Source: JAKOVR01 sp031415655
GTDB lineage: Bacteria; Actinomycetota; Acidimicrobiia; Acidimicrobiales; Acidimicrobilacustridaceae
Direction of reading: 5' to 3'
DNA length: 64,000 nt
Assembly: GCA_031415655.1 (NCBI GenBank)
Contig: JANOSD010000149.1
Coordinates: forward strand, 25,846-89,845
Both the position numbers and the translations under genes were made by a program. This document shows positions 17,931-25,477 of the stretch, piece by piece; the first letter of the stretch is position 1, and the number at the start of each line of letters is the position of its first letter. The notes below the pieces were generated by a model. The model was given only the letters and a program-made list of their open reading frames with translations, ran no database searches and was not told the origin of the DNA.

Positions 17931-18950
17931 ATGAAGGTCGACGGAGGATTCGGGTTGGGCATGGGTGGGCTCGATGGAGCGGGCGATCTCGCCCGCGACG
18001 CCGAAGGCGCCGGCTACGACGGCATCTGGACGGCGGAAACCAGCCACGACCCGTTCTTTCCGTTGCTCGTGGCGGCGCAGCACACTTCATCTATTGAGCT
18101 CGGTACGGGGATTGCCGTGGCCTTCGCCCGCAGCCCGATGACCCTCGCCAACCAGGCCTACGACCTGCAGGCCTACTCGCAAGGCCGATTCATCCTCGGC
18201 TTGGGCAGCCAGATCCAGGCCCACATCACCAAACGTTTTTCGATGCCATGGTCCAAGCCGGCAGCTCGCATGCGGGAACTGGTGCTCGCCATGCGGGCCA
18301 TCTGGGCGTGCTGGGACGAAGGCGAAAAGCTGGACTTCCGAGGCGAGTTCTACACCCACACGCTCATGACCCCGTTCTTCAATCCCGGCAAGAACCCCTA
18401 CGGAATACCCAAGGTGTTTCTCGCCGCGGTTGGCGAGAAAATGACCGAGACCGCGGGCGAGGTCGCCGACGGAATCATCTGTCATGGGTTCACCACGGAG
18501 CGGTACCTGAAGGAAGTCACAATTCCCGCGCTCGAGCGGGGGGCAACAGCTGGCGGCAAGGCCCCCTCCGACCTGGAGATCTCCCTGCCAGCGTTCGTGG
18601 TAACCGGCAGCACCGAGGAAGAGATGGCCGCCTCGGCTAAGGGCACACGCGAACAGATCGCCTTCTACGGCTCCACGCCCGCGTATCGAGGCGTGCTCGA
18701 GCTCCACGGTTGGGGCGAGCTTCAGACCGAACTCAACGGGTTGTCGAAACAGGGTAAATGGAAAGAGATGGGCACGCTCATCACCGACGACATCCTGCAC
18801 ACCTTTGCCGTCGTCGCCGAGCCCGCCCACGTGGCCGACGGGATCAAGGCGCGATTCGGCGGCGTGGTTACACGTGTCAGCTTCTACGCTCCCTACAAAT
18901 CCGACCCCGACACCTGGCTTCCCGTGGTCGCCGCCCTCAAGTCCGCCTAA
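17931..18950 (+). CDS. LLM class (luciferase-like) F420-dependent oxidoreductase
   Basis: 339-residue luciferase-like TIM barrel. Family features are the N-terminal G-F-G-L-G-M-G-G-L-D, G-Y-D-G-I-W-T-A-E-T-S-H-D-P-F, I-E-L-G-T-G-I-A-V-A-F-A-R-S-P and S-Q-G-R-F-I-L-G-L-G-S-Q. These place it in the actinobacterial F420-dependent branch, not the flavin-luciferase branch, although cofactor choice is inferred. Substrate unknown. The ATG at 17931 has GAGGGGG upstream; the frame is open to 17850. Followed by a long hairpin that probably terminates it. Confidence 0.88.
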   Translation: MKVDGGFGLGMGGLDGAGDLARDAEGAGYDGIWTAETSHDPFFPLLVAAQHTSSIELGTGIAVAFARSPMTLANQAYDLQAYSQGRFILGLGSQIQAHITKRFSMPWSKPAARMRELVLAMRAIWACWDEGEKLDFRGEFYTHTLMTPFFNPGKNPYGIPKVFLAAVGEKMTETAGEVADGIICHGFTTERYLKEVTIPALERGATAGGKAPSDLEISLPAFVVTGSTEEEMAASAKGTREQIAFYGSTPAYRGVLELHGWGELQTELNGLSKQGKWKEMGTLITDDILHTFAVVAEPAHVADGIKARFGGVVTRVSFYAPYKSDPDTWLPVVAALKSA

Positions 18951-18966
18951 CCCCTCCCCATTCCCG

Positions 18967-19016
18967 TTTTTGGTAGGGGAGACGCATCAGAATTGATGCA
19001 TCTCCCCTACCAAAAA
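18967..19016. terminator. Bidirectional terminator-like palindrome, copy 1
   Basis: 23-bp arms (18967-18989 and 18994-19016) with one mismatch and a GAAT loop. The arms begin with five T and end with five A, so either strand yields a GC-rich stem followed by T-run. It sits between the convergent LLM and deacetylase genes. A nearly identical palindrome occurs at 45962-46009, also between convergent genes. Confidence 0.8.
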
Positions 19017-19048
19017 CCGAGATGGAGGGCGGACGGGGGAACGGCCGG

Positions 19049-19951
19049 TCAGGAAAGCAGTTCGGTCACCGTCACGGCGCGGAGGCCGCGGTCGGCGATT
19101 CCGACGAGGATGCCATCAAGGGCATCGACCGTGCCCTGATGACCGAAGTGCAGGCTCACAATCGACCCGCCTTTGATGGCATCGAGCGTTCGTTGCTGTA
19201 CTGCCGCGGCACCGGGGTCTTTGTAGTCGAAAGGCTCCACGTCCCAGCCGAGCACGATGCCGTACCCCGCTTTGGCTGCTTCCTCGAGAATGGCCGCTGA
19301 GGGGGTGGCCAAACCGTCGTCAGTGCCACTTGGACGGAAAAAACGCCCACCGTTGCCAGAGAGCTTCGCCAGCGCATCGCGACAACGGCTGAGCTCACCG
19401 GCCATGGCGACTCTCGACAGCGCTGCGAAGGTGGGGTGGGTGTACGTATGATTCGCCAGTTCGTGCCCGCCATCAAGCAATTTCTTGGCCCACAACGGGT
19501 TGGCGTCGATCCAATTCCCGACCACGAAATTCGTGAATCGTGCATTGCGCCGTGCTGCGGTATCGAGCATCTGCTGCGCCATGCCGAGATCACCATTGGT
19601 GTGAAAGGTGAGGCCGACCTTGTCGGAAGTGGCGGGCCCTCGAATCACGAATCGTGCCGACGCGAGGGCGGGAGCGCTGGAGTTCGTGGAAGACGGAGTC
19701 GAAACAGTCGACGTTTCTGATGCAAGAGTACGGGGGGTCGCGGTGGACGTCGATGGCGTTGCCCGCGTAACGACCGGCGCCGTAGCGGGAGGGGGCAGCA
19801 ACGATGCGGTAGACCCCGATGCCGCGCTCGCCCCTGTTGCGGACCCGTCAAGGGGCGGCGGGTAACCGGGTGCGGCATCGTTCGTCTTGCCACATGCCGC
19901 CGCGGCGGCGACCACCCCTAGTCCGAGGAATCGTCGACGATCAACGGTCAT
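19049..19951 (-). CDS. Tat-exported polysaccharide deacetylase-like lipoprotein
   Basis: 300 residues. The N-terminus has a twin-arginine motif (R-R-R-F-L-G-L-G) and a lipobox ending A-A-A-C near residue 20, followed by an 80-residue Ser/Thr/Ala/Pro linker and a NodB-type barrel. Motif 2 (H-x-Y-T-H within N-H-T-Y-T-H-P) and motif 3 (F-F-R-P-S-G) are present. Motif 1, normally T-F-D-D-G, reads T-F-H-T-N-G-D, so the catalytic-base Asp and a metal-ligand Asp look replaced. It may be inactive or act on an unusual substrate. ATG at 19951. Confidence 0.82.
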   Translation of the reverse strand: MTVDRRRFLGLGVVAAAAACGKTNDAAPGYPPPLDGSATGASAASGSTASLLPPPATAPVVTRATPSTSTATPRTLASETSTVSTPSSTNSSAPALASARFVIRGPATSDKVGLTFHTNGDLGMAQQMLDTAARRNARFTNFVVGNWIDANPLWAKKLLDGGHELANHTYTHPTFAALSRVAMAGELSRCRDALAKLSGNGGRFFRPSGTDDGLATPSAAILEEAAKAGYGIVLGWDVEPFDYKDPGAAAVQQRTLDAIKGGSIVSLHFGHQGTVDALDGILVGIADRGLRAVTVTELLS

Positions 19952-20063
19952 AGCCCCATCATCGCAGCTGCGGGCCGTACCCTACCAACACCCTCGAATT
20001 CCCCGATTCCACAGAATCCACGAATGCTCAAACACACATGGGGCAAGTGCCCAGGAGAACCCG

Positions 20064-20312
20064 ATGTCTGAACCCGTAAGCAGCGACACCATCAATAGTT
20101 TGGCCGGGAAACTGGCCGATTTTGCCGAGACGCTCGACGATGCCGAACGCAGCGCCCTTGATCAGTTCTTCCTTCAGCACACCGATGTCGAAGGCTTTGT
20201 TCACCCAGGCGCCGAGGGCGTGGTCGCCCAAATCGGGAAGACGTGGACCAAACCAATCCGCCAGCAGTATCTCGTGATCACCCTCGAGAACGTGCTCACA
20301 TCTAGCTATTGA
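20064..20312 (+). CDS. Small helical protein, twin A
   Basis: 82 residues, ATG at 20064 with AGGAG seven bases upstream. Residues 1-45 are nearly the same as the protein encoded 57 bp downstream: shared pattern S-V-S-S-D-T-x-x-S-L-A-x-K-L-A-D-F-A, then L-D-D-x-E-R-x-A-L-D-x-F-F-L-Q-x-T-D-V-E-G-F. After residue 45 the two differ completely; this one ends with a basic/aromatic stretch (K-T-W-T-K-P-I-R-Q-Q-Y). No signal peptide. I do not recognise a named family. The conserved amphipathic N-terminus plus variable tail recalls leader-core peptides, but no modification enzyme is adjacent. Confidence 0.75.
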   Translation: MSEPVSSDTINSLAGKLADFAETLDDAERSALDQFFLQHTDVEGFVHPGAEGVVAQIGKTWTKPIRQQYLVITLENVLTSSY

Positions 20313-20368
20313 CCAAGAGTTTCCGGCGCGGCCAGCGTCCCCAATTCCCTCCAGTGTTAGGAGCACAC

Positions 20369-20608
20369 ATGCCCGAATCCGTGAGTAGTGACACGCTCGA
20401 CAGCTTGGCGGCCAAGTTGGCCGACTTCGCCGACTCGCTCGATGACAACGAGCGCACCGCCCTTGATCTCTTCTTCTTGCAGCCAACCGACGTCGAAGGT
20501 TTCAGCGCCGACGGCACCACGCGGCCAGAAACCCACGAGGAGCGCGAAGCCGCGTTGCGGGCGAGCCTGGTTCACGGGCTTGCTACCTATTTTCCCCCGG
20601 ACTCGTAG
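20369..20608 (+). CDS. Small helical protein, twin B
   Basis: 79 residues, ATG at 20369 with TAGGAG upstream. Paralogue of twin A through the first 45 residues (S-L-A-A-K-L-A-D-F-A-D-S-L-D-D-N-E-R-T-A-L-D). It then continues with an unrelated acidic/helical tail (H-E-E-R-E-A-A-L-R-A-S-L-V). The pair looks like a recent tandem duplication in which the N-terminal half has been kept and the C-terminal half has diverged. Function unknown. Confidence 0.75.
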   Translation: MPESVSSDTLDSLAAKLADFADSLDDNERTALDLFFLQPTDVEGFSADGTTRPETHEEREAALRASLVHGLATYFPPDS

Positions 20609-20700
20609 TTCACGGTCGGACCGCGATGATCTCGCCGCCGCGGGGCCAGGAAAAGCGACCCACGGCGCTGACGCATGTCGCCCCGGCGCTGTCACGACTT

Positions 20701-20762
20701 GTCGGGACGGCACTGTCGGGACGGCACTGTCGGGACGGCGCTATCGGGACGGCGCTATCGGG
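20701..20762. repeat. 14-bp tandem repeat
   Basis: Four full copies and a partial copy of a 14-bp unit (GTCGGGACGGCACT, later copies ATCGGGACGGCGCT) between the twin small genes and the convergent acyl ligase gene, ending eight bases before the ligase stop. No coding role seen. Confidence 0.85.
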
Positions 20763-20769
20763 TATCGGG

Positions 20770-22425
20770 TCAGGCGCTCACCAGTTCGAGTTGGCCGGCC
20801 AGGTAACGCTGTTTGCAAAGCGCCCGCTGGAGCTTGCCGCTCGATGTCTTGGGAAGCGTGCCGGCGCTGGCCAGCACGACCTCGTGGGGCGGGATGCCAC
20901 ACACCTCGCCGACTCGATGGGCAATCGCGTGTCGAAGCTCGGCGTGATCGTCGGCCTTGACTTCTGCCACCACGATCAATTGCTCCTTGCCTTTGGCGCC
21001 ATCGATACCGAAGGCCATCACGTTGCCTGGCCGCACACCCTCGACGGTGGCGACGCCTCGCTCGATGTCCTCCGGGAACACGTTACGTCCGCCCATGATG
21101 ATCACGTCTTTGATGCGGCCACAGATCACCAGTTCGCCTTCGAGCAGGTAGGCAAGGTCGCCCGTGCGCAGCCAACCGTCGACCATCGATGCCGCCGTGG
21201 CTTCGGGATTTTTGTAGTAACCGGTCATCATCGAGGTACCGCGGATCCACAACTCACCGACTTCACGGTCCCCACGCTCGCGGCCATCGTCGGGATCGAC
21301 GATTCGGAACTCCAGGCCCGGAACCGCCTTGCCGAGTTTCACAAATTCGCGGGTGCGATCGTCGCCTACCGCAGAAGGTGCGGCGTACCGTTCGGTCTCG
21401 AGTACTCGACGGTCGACGGCGTCGGTTCGCAGTCCTTCGAGCGGTACGGGAAACGCGCCCGCAATCGCGATTTCCGCCATTCCAAAAGCGGGGAACACGG
21501 CACCCGGGCGCATACCGAAGCGACCTCCTTCGACGATGAACGCCTCCACCGATCGCGGATCGATCGGCTCGGCGCCGTTGAGGGCAACGCGTAGCGGCGA
21601 GAGGTCGAGGTTTTCGCCCCGACGAAGCGCTTTGGTGGCGAGCACCCAGGAGAAGTTCGGCCCGGCGGTGACGGTCCCTTTGTAGTCGGAAAGCCATTGC
21701 ATCCATCGCAGTGGTTTGGCGAGAAAGTCCTGTGGGGCGCCGAGGACCATGCTGCGGCCCGTAGCCATTGGCAGTGTCAGCATGCCCACGAGCCCCATGT
21801 CGTGGTAGAGCGGAAGCCAGCTCACAAACACGTCGTCGTCGCGTAGTCTGCCAGCATCCCGTGCGGCATCGAGATTCGAGCACAGCGCTCGATCGGGAAG
21901 CATCACCCCCTTGGGTTCCGCCGTGGATCCGCTGGTGAACTGCAAGATCACGAGCCGCTCGAGGTCGGTCGGCACCGATTCGAAGGCATCCGACCCGAGG
22001 AGCCGGGCCTGACGATCGAGTTCGTCGAGCCGGACCATCGGCGGATCACCCGGCTCGGCGGTGAGAAAGTCAGCGAGTTGTTCATCTATCACCAAAAGGG
22101 CGGCATCACCCTTAACTACCCGAACGCGGGTCTGATTCACGAACTCTTCGATGGAGCCGAGGCGCATCGGAAGTGGCAACAACATGATGGTGGCACCGGA
22201 CAGCCAAGTGGCCTGGATCAGCGTGGCGAGGGGACGGGTGGTCGGCCCGAGCACCGCAACGTGGTCGCCCGGTCCTATTCCTTTCGCCTGGAGGGCGGCG
22301 GCCATCGCCCGGGCATCGTCGTGGACCTCGGCCCACGGGACGGTGACACCGGTGTCGCCGGACATGAACGTTGCGGACCCGCCGAAGCTGGTGGCCCGCT
22401 CGATGCGAGAAACAAGGGATTCCAT
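20770..22425 (-). CDS. AMP-dependent acyl ligase (fatty acyl-AMP/CoA ligase family)
   Basis: 551-residue ANL-superfamily enzyme that adenylates a carboxylic acid. Motifs: P-loop-like I-L-Q-F-T-S-G-S-T-A-E-P-K-G-V near residue 160, W-L-P-L-Y-H-D-M-G-L near 200, D-G-W-L-R-T-G-D-L near 405, and the C-terminal catalytic Lys region L-P-K-T-S-S-G-K-L-Q-R near 530. The Y-H-D-M-G-L and S-G-S-T wording favours the long-chain acyl-AMP ligase branch. Substrate not deducible. I take ATG 22425; the frame runs upstream to 22473. Divergent from a secreted-protein gene. Confidence 0.88.
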   Translation of the reverse strand: MESLVSRIERATSFGGSATFMSGDTGVTVPWAEVHDDARAMAAALQAKGIGPGDHVAVLGPTTRPLATLIQATWLSGATIMLLPLPMRLGSIEEFVNQTRVRVVKGDAALLVIDEQLADFLTAEPGDPPMVRLDELDRQARLLGSDAFESVPTDLERLVILQFTSGSTAEPKGVMLPDRALCSNLDAARDAGRLRDDDVFVSWLPLYHDMGLVGMLTLPMATGRSMVLGAPQDFLAKPLRWMQWLSDYKGTVTAGPNFSWVLATKALRRGENLDLSPLRVALNGAEPIDPRSVEAFIVEGGRFGMRPGAVFPAFGMAEIAIAGAFPVPLEGLRTDAVDRRVLETERYAAPSAVGDDRTREFVKLGKAVPGLEFRIVDPDDGRERGDREVGELWIRGTSMMTGYYKNPEATAASMVDGWLRTGDLAYLLEGELVICGRIKDVIIMGGRNVFPEDIERGVATVEGVRPGNVMAFGIDGAKGKEQLIVVAEVKADDHAELRHAIAHRVGEVCGIPPHEVVLASAGTLPKTSSGKLQRALCKQRYLAGQLELVSA

Positions 22426-22588
22426 CGATGGTTCCGACCTCGGTCCACGCACGTTCGTTACCCCTTGGCACACGAATACAAGGGTCAGGTTCCCACGCTA
22501 CGTGGTCACCCCATCACGGAGAGTGGGAATGAAAGTGACATATACCACTTGTTTTCATGTGGAACATACTGAAATTATCTGAAACAGT
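22426..22588. promoter_or_regulatory. Divergent promoter region, locally AT-rich
   Basis: Separates the minus-strand acyl ligase from the plus-strand lipoprotein gene. The last 60 bp before 22589 are far richer in A/T than the surrounding DNA, and contain CCAC...GTGG half-sites around 22550. A promoter is expected here; I cannot assign -35/-10 boxes with confidence. Confidence 0.4.
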
Positions 22589-24268
22589 ATGGTCGTGCCG
22601 ACAACGACCTGTGTTTCAGGATCCTTCCCGCCTTGCGAAACTCCCCACCCAACCGAGCCGCCCAAGCCACCCGGGTCCTGCGCCACGGCGTCCGATTCTG
22701 ATTCCGCCTCCATCCAACCGGACCGGTCCCCACCTTTGCGGACTTCCGACCGAGTATCGAGGATTCGGAGACCGTGGGGATTCCGCCTCCTTGCCGCTCC
22801 ATTCGCCTTGTTATCGCTGACCACCGTTGCGTGCAGCGGGCAGGGGGCCGACACCACCGATAAGGCGGGGGCGCAGATGATCGATGGCCGAACCCCGTTC
22901 GAGCGAGCGGATTCGACTGCCTCGCCGGGGAACCCGGCGGCGGGGTCCTCCCCCGAGGCGTCGCCCGAGACCGAAGCCCCCGAAATCGACCGAGCCGTCG
23001 TTGCGGGCAATGATCCGAAAGGGCCACGGGCCGTCTTGTCGCGCAAAAACAATGCCATGCAAAGCCTCAACTCCTTCCGTTTCCGCTACCTCCGCCGAAC
23101 TCAGTTCGCCGATCCCGTCGCCCTCCAACAGCGATCCTGTGCCGGTCTCGGCGTCGGCCTCGATGTGTCCGGCGGGGTAGACCGCCGTTCCGGCGTCACG
23201 TGGAGCGCGCCCGCAACCGCAGCACCCGCCAACATAGACACGGCGGGACTCGCCGATTCGCCCTTGGCAAGCGATGGGAGCCCGGGACCCGACCCCGTCG
23301 GGAGCCTCACCCCCGATCCCGCAACGAGCCACGTCATAAACGTGGCTGGTGAAAACGACCGTGACGCCGATGGCCCTGATACTGCGCTCTTGATTCGAAG
23401 TACCACCGTCCCAACCGAGTGGCAGGTCCCTACGGATTGGCTCGCCATCGACGGTGCCGACGACCCCGTCAGTGGACCTGTGTTCGGGATCGTCTCGATT
23501 ACCACCGGTGCGGCGCCCATCCGAACCACCGACGAGAACGAGCAGTCCCGGGACACCCCGGGACCCAACTCAAAAGCGGAAGTGATGCGTAACTCCGACG
23601 AGGCGCTCATCGACTCGGTGTACGACTTCGTCGTTCTCGACGGGAGCGTCGCTGGTTCAGATGCACCGCGCCACGTTCGTTACCGCATCGACCTTGTCGG
23701 CCTTGATCAACGACTGCGCCAGAGATTCGCCGCCGAAGGGATCACCAAACCCGTCGATGCCCCCGCCCCCGACGCCGGCGACCCGACCATCGACCTATGG
23801 CTCGACGAAACGTTCCGCTCGGTGCGAGAGAAACGTGTCGACCATCAGCTGCCCGCCGGCGTTCCCCGGAACACCACCACCGAGATCATCAGCACCACCA
23901 CGTCCATCCAGGTCCGCACCGATTTCAATGCCGCACCATCGTTCCCGGCTCCTGAAACCGCGTCCGCCACCACCATCGGCTCGTTACCGGCCCCGCTTGT
24001 ACTTGCATCCCTCCAGGGCGCCGGTGACCCCTGGCCAAAGTGCGCTGCGGAACGCCCCGCCGGAATCACCTCCGCCCCTGTGGCTCCGGCGAACCCACCG
24101 GGATGGCAGGCCTTCGTGGACTGCGGACTGGCGGAGGATCGACGCCGGGTCGAAGGTAAGACCTGGGGGGAGGTCCGCACCACAATCCTCGACGTCTACG
24201 CGTTCCGCAACGATTTCCAATTCGGCCCGTGCCAAAACCCCACTCTCACCGGCGGATCGGTGCGGTAG
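22589..24268 (+). CDS. Secreted lipoprotein of unknown function
   Basis: Up to 559 residues from ATG 22589. A lipoprotein signal (R-R-P-W-G-F-R-L-L-A-A-P-F-A-L-L-S-L, lipobox T-V-A-C) begins only about 60 residues in, so the true start is likely later, at a non-ATG codon, or the first 60 residues are a cytoplasmic extension. After a Pro/Ser/Glu linker comes S-F-R-F-R-Y-L-R-R-T-Q-F, reminiscent of LppX/LprG-like lipoproteins, then a long Asp/Pro-rich region with several Cys near the C-terminus. No close family recognised. Confidence 0.6.
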   Translation: MVVPTTTCVSGSFPPCETPHPTEPPKPPGSCATASDSDSASIQPDRSPPLRTSDRVSRIRRPWGFRLLAAPFALLSLTTVACSGQGADTTDKAGAQMIDGRTPFERADSTASPGNPAAGSSPEASPETEAPEIDRAVVAGNDPKGPRAVLSRKNNAMQSLNSFRFRYLRRTQFADPVALQQRSCAGLGVGLDVSGGVDRRSGVTWSAPATAAPANIDTAGLADSPLASDGSPGPDPVGSLTPDPATSHVINVAGENDRDADGPDTALLIRSTTVPTEWQVPTDWLAIDGADDPVSGPVFGIVSITTGAAPIRTTDENEQSRDTPGPNSKAEVMRNSDEALIDSVYDFVVLDGSVAGSDAPRHVRYRIDLVGLDQRLRQRFAAEGITKPVDAPAPDAGDPTIDLWLDETFRSVREKRVDHQLPAGVPRNTTTEIISTTTSIQVRTDFNAAPSFPAPETASATTIGSLPAPLVLASLQGAGDPWPKCAAERPAGITSAPVAPANPPGWQAFVDCGLAEDRRRVEGKTWGEVRTTILDVYAFRNDFQFGPCQNPTLTGGSVR

Positions 24269-24321
24269 CCGGTCTACCACCGCAGCACCGGGAGAACTTC
24301 ACGTGGCGCGAAGCCCGAGAC

Positions 24322-24894
24322 CTATTTCCGTTCCGGCACCGACTCGTTCGACACTCCGCAGGCACGTGCAGCCTTCGCGGCGAGCGCAACGAGCTCATCG
24401 GCGTCGAGTGGTTCTGGACCCGAGTAGGAGAAGCTCATCTTCGGTAGGGCGCAAAGGTCGAGCGCTCCGGGCGCGTCAACCACCTCTGCCGGCACAAATC
24501 CGACATCAGCCGCGTAGTAGCCGACAATTTGTCCGGAAGTGTCGTACACCGGAAACAGATCGGCCTCGACCGTTGGCGGCGGCGCGTCCAGCATTTTCGT
24601 GGATACCACCCCCCGTGTCCGTGTCCCGTCGCTAACGGGGACCCATCCTGATTGCAGGTCCCGTTCCAGTTGAGCCACGCCGTCGCGCACATCCGGCGGC
24701 GCGTGGGCAAGGTCACGAGCCCGCTCCGCGTCGGTGCGCTCACCGATCATCTCGGTGACGCTGGCAGGCTGGCGCGCAGCCTTGTCGGCATCGTTTTGAG
24801 TTCCAACGGCCGCGCCTATGGCCACACCCGCGAACCCGAGCACGCTCAGGGCCCCTACCGCGGTACCGACGAGCAATCCGGTGGGTCGTTTCAT
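24322..24894 (-). CDS. Exported hypothetical protein
   Basis: 190 residues, ATG at 24894 overlapping the stop of the upstream secreted gene (ATGA), with AAAGG upstream. The N-terminus is a signal peptide or anchor (G-L-L-V-G-T-A-V-G-A-L-S-V-L-G-F-A-G-V-A-I-G-A). The exported part is acidic and contains the motif V-E-A-D-L-F-P-V-Y-D-T-S-G-Q-I-V-G-Y-Y and two Cys near the C-terminus. Family not recognised. Probably cotranscribed with the 163-residue secreted protein and perhaps with leuS. Confidence 0.7.
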   Translation of the reverse strand: MKRPTGLLVGTAVGALSVLGFAGVAIGAAVGTQNDADKAARQPASVTEMIGERTDAERARDLAHAPPDVRDGVAQLERDLQSGWVPVSDGTRTRGVVSTKMLDAPPPTVEADLFPVYDTSGQIVGYYAADVGFVPAEVVDAPGALDLCALPKMSFSYSGPEPLDADELVALAAKAARACGVSNESVPERK

Positions 24895-25382
24895 AACCAA
24901 ACCTTTGGGGTCGAGAGAATCGCCGTTCGATTCGTGCCGAGAATGTAGACGCCGTGCAATCCGGTGAGGCTGTAGTTGCCTGAGCCGCATTGGCTGTAGT
25001 TGACGATGGTTTGCGACATCCATTGGAAAGCTTCGAAATCATTCGTTTTGTTCGTAAGATAGGCACACGGGTAGTAGGAGGACAGCCCGGTCCACTTGAG
25101 GATGACGCCTCCGACGCTCATGTTGCTGGTGCCAACGGGGTAAGGCTCGGAGCAAAGCCCCCACTGGCGCGATTTCGTGGTGACGGAAGCGGGGATAGAG
25201 CCCGCACTTCCAACCGTCGCGGTCCCCAGCGCACACCGGTAGTGAGTCGGCGCCGGCACGGCCTGCGCGTAGTACGCGTAGTCCGGGTACGACGTCGATG
25301 CCGCTTCAGCGGCGGGGCTCGCACCAACCAAGAGCGCCACGGCGATCGGTACCGATGCGAGGCCTTTCACGAAAGGTTTCAT
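24891..25382 (-). CDS. Secreted small protein, Tyr-rich with four Cys
   Basis: 163 residues. A clear Sec signal peptide (M-K-P-F-V-K-G-L-A-S-V-P-I-A-V-A-L-L-V-G-A, cleavage after A-E-A) is followed by an exported domain rich in Tyr, Ser and Thr with four Cys, probably disulfide-bonded. ATG at 25382. It overlaps the next gene by four bases and starts 95 bp after leuS on the same strand. No family recognised. Confidence 0.72.
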   Translation of the reverse strand: MKPFVKGLASVPIAVALLVGASPAAEAASTSYPDYAYYAQAVPAPTHYRCALGTATVGSAGSIPASVTTKSRQWGLCSEPYPVGTSNMSVGGVILKWTGLSSYYPCAYLTNKTNDFEAFQWMSQTIVNYSQCGSGNYSLTGLHGVYILGTNRTAILSTPKVWL

Positions 25383-25477
25383 ACCGCCATGATGCCCCCC
25401 CGGGAGTTGTCAATAGGGAACTTCAGGGTGGGTCCCGAGTCGAATGAACTCCCGCCTGGAGGGTGAGGGCAGAACGC

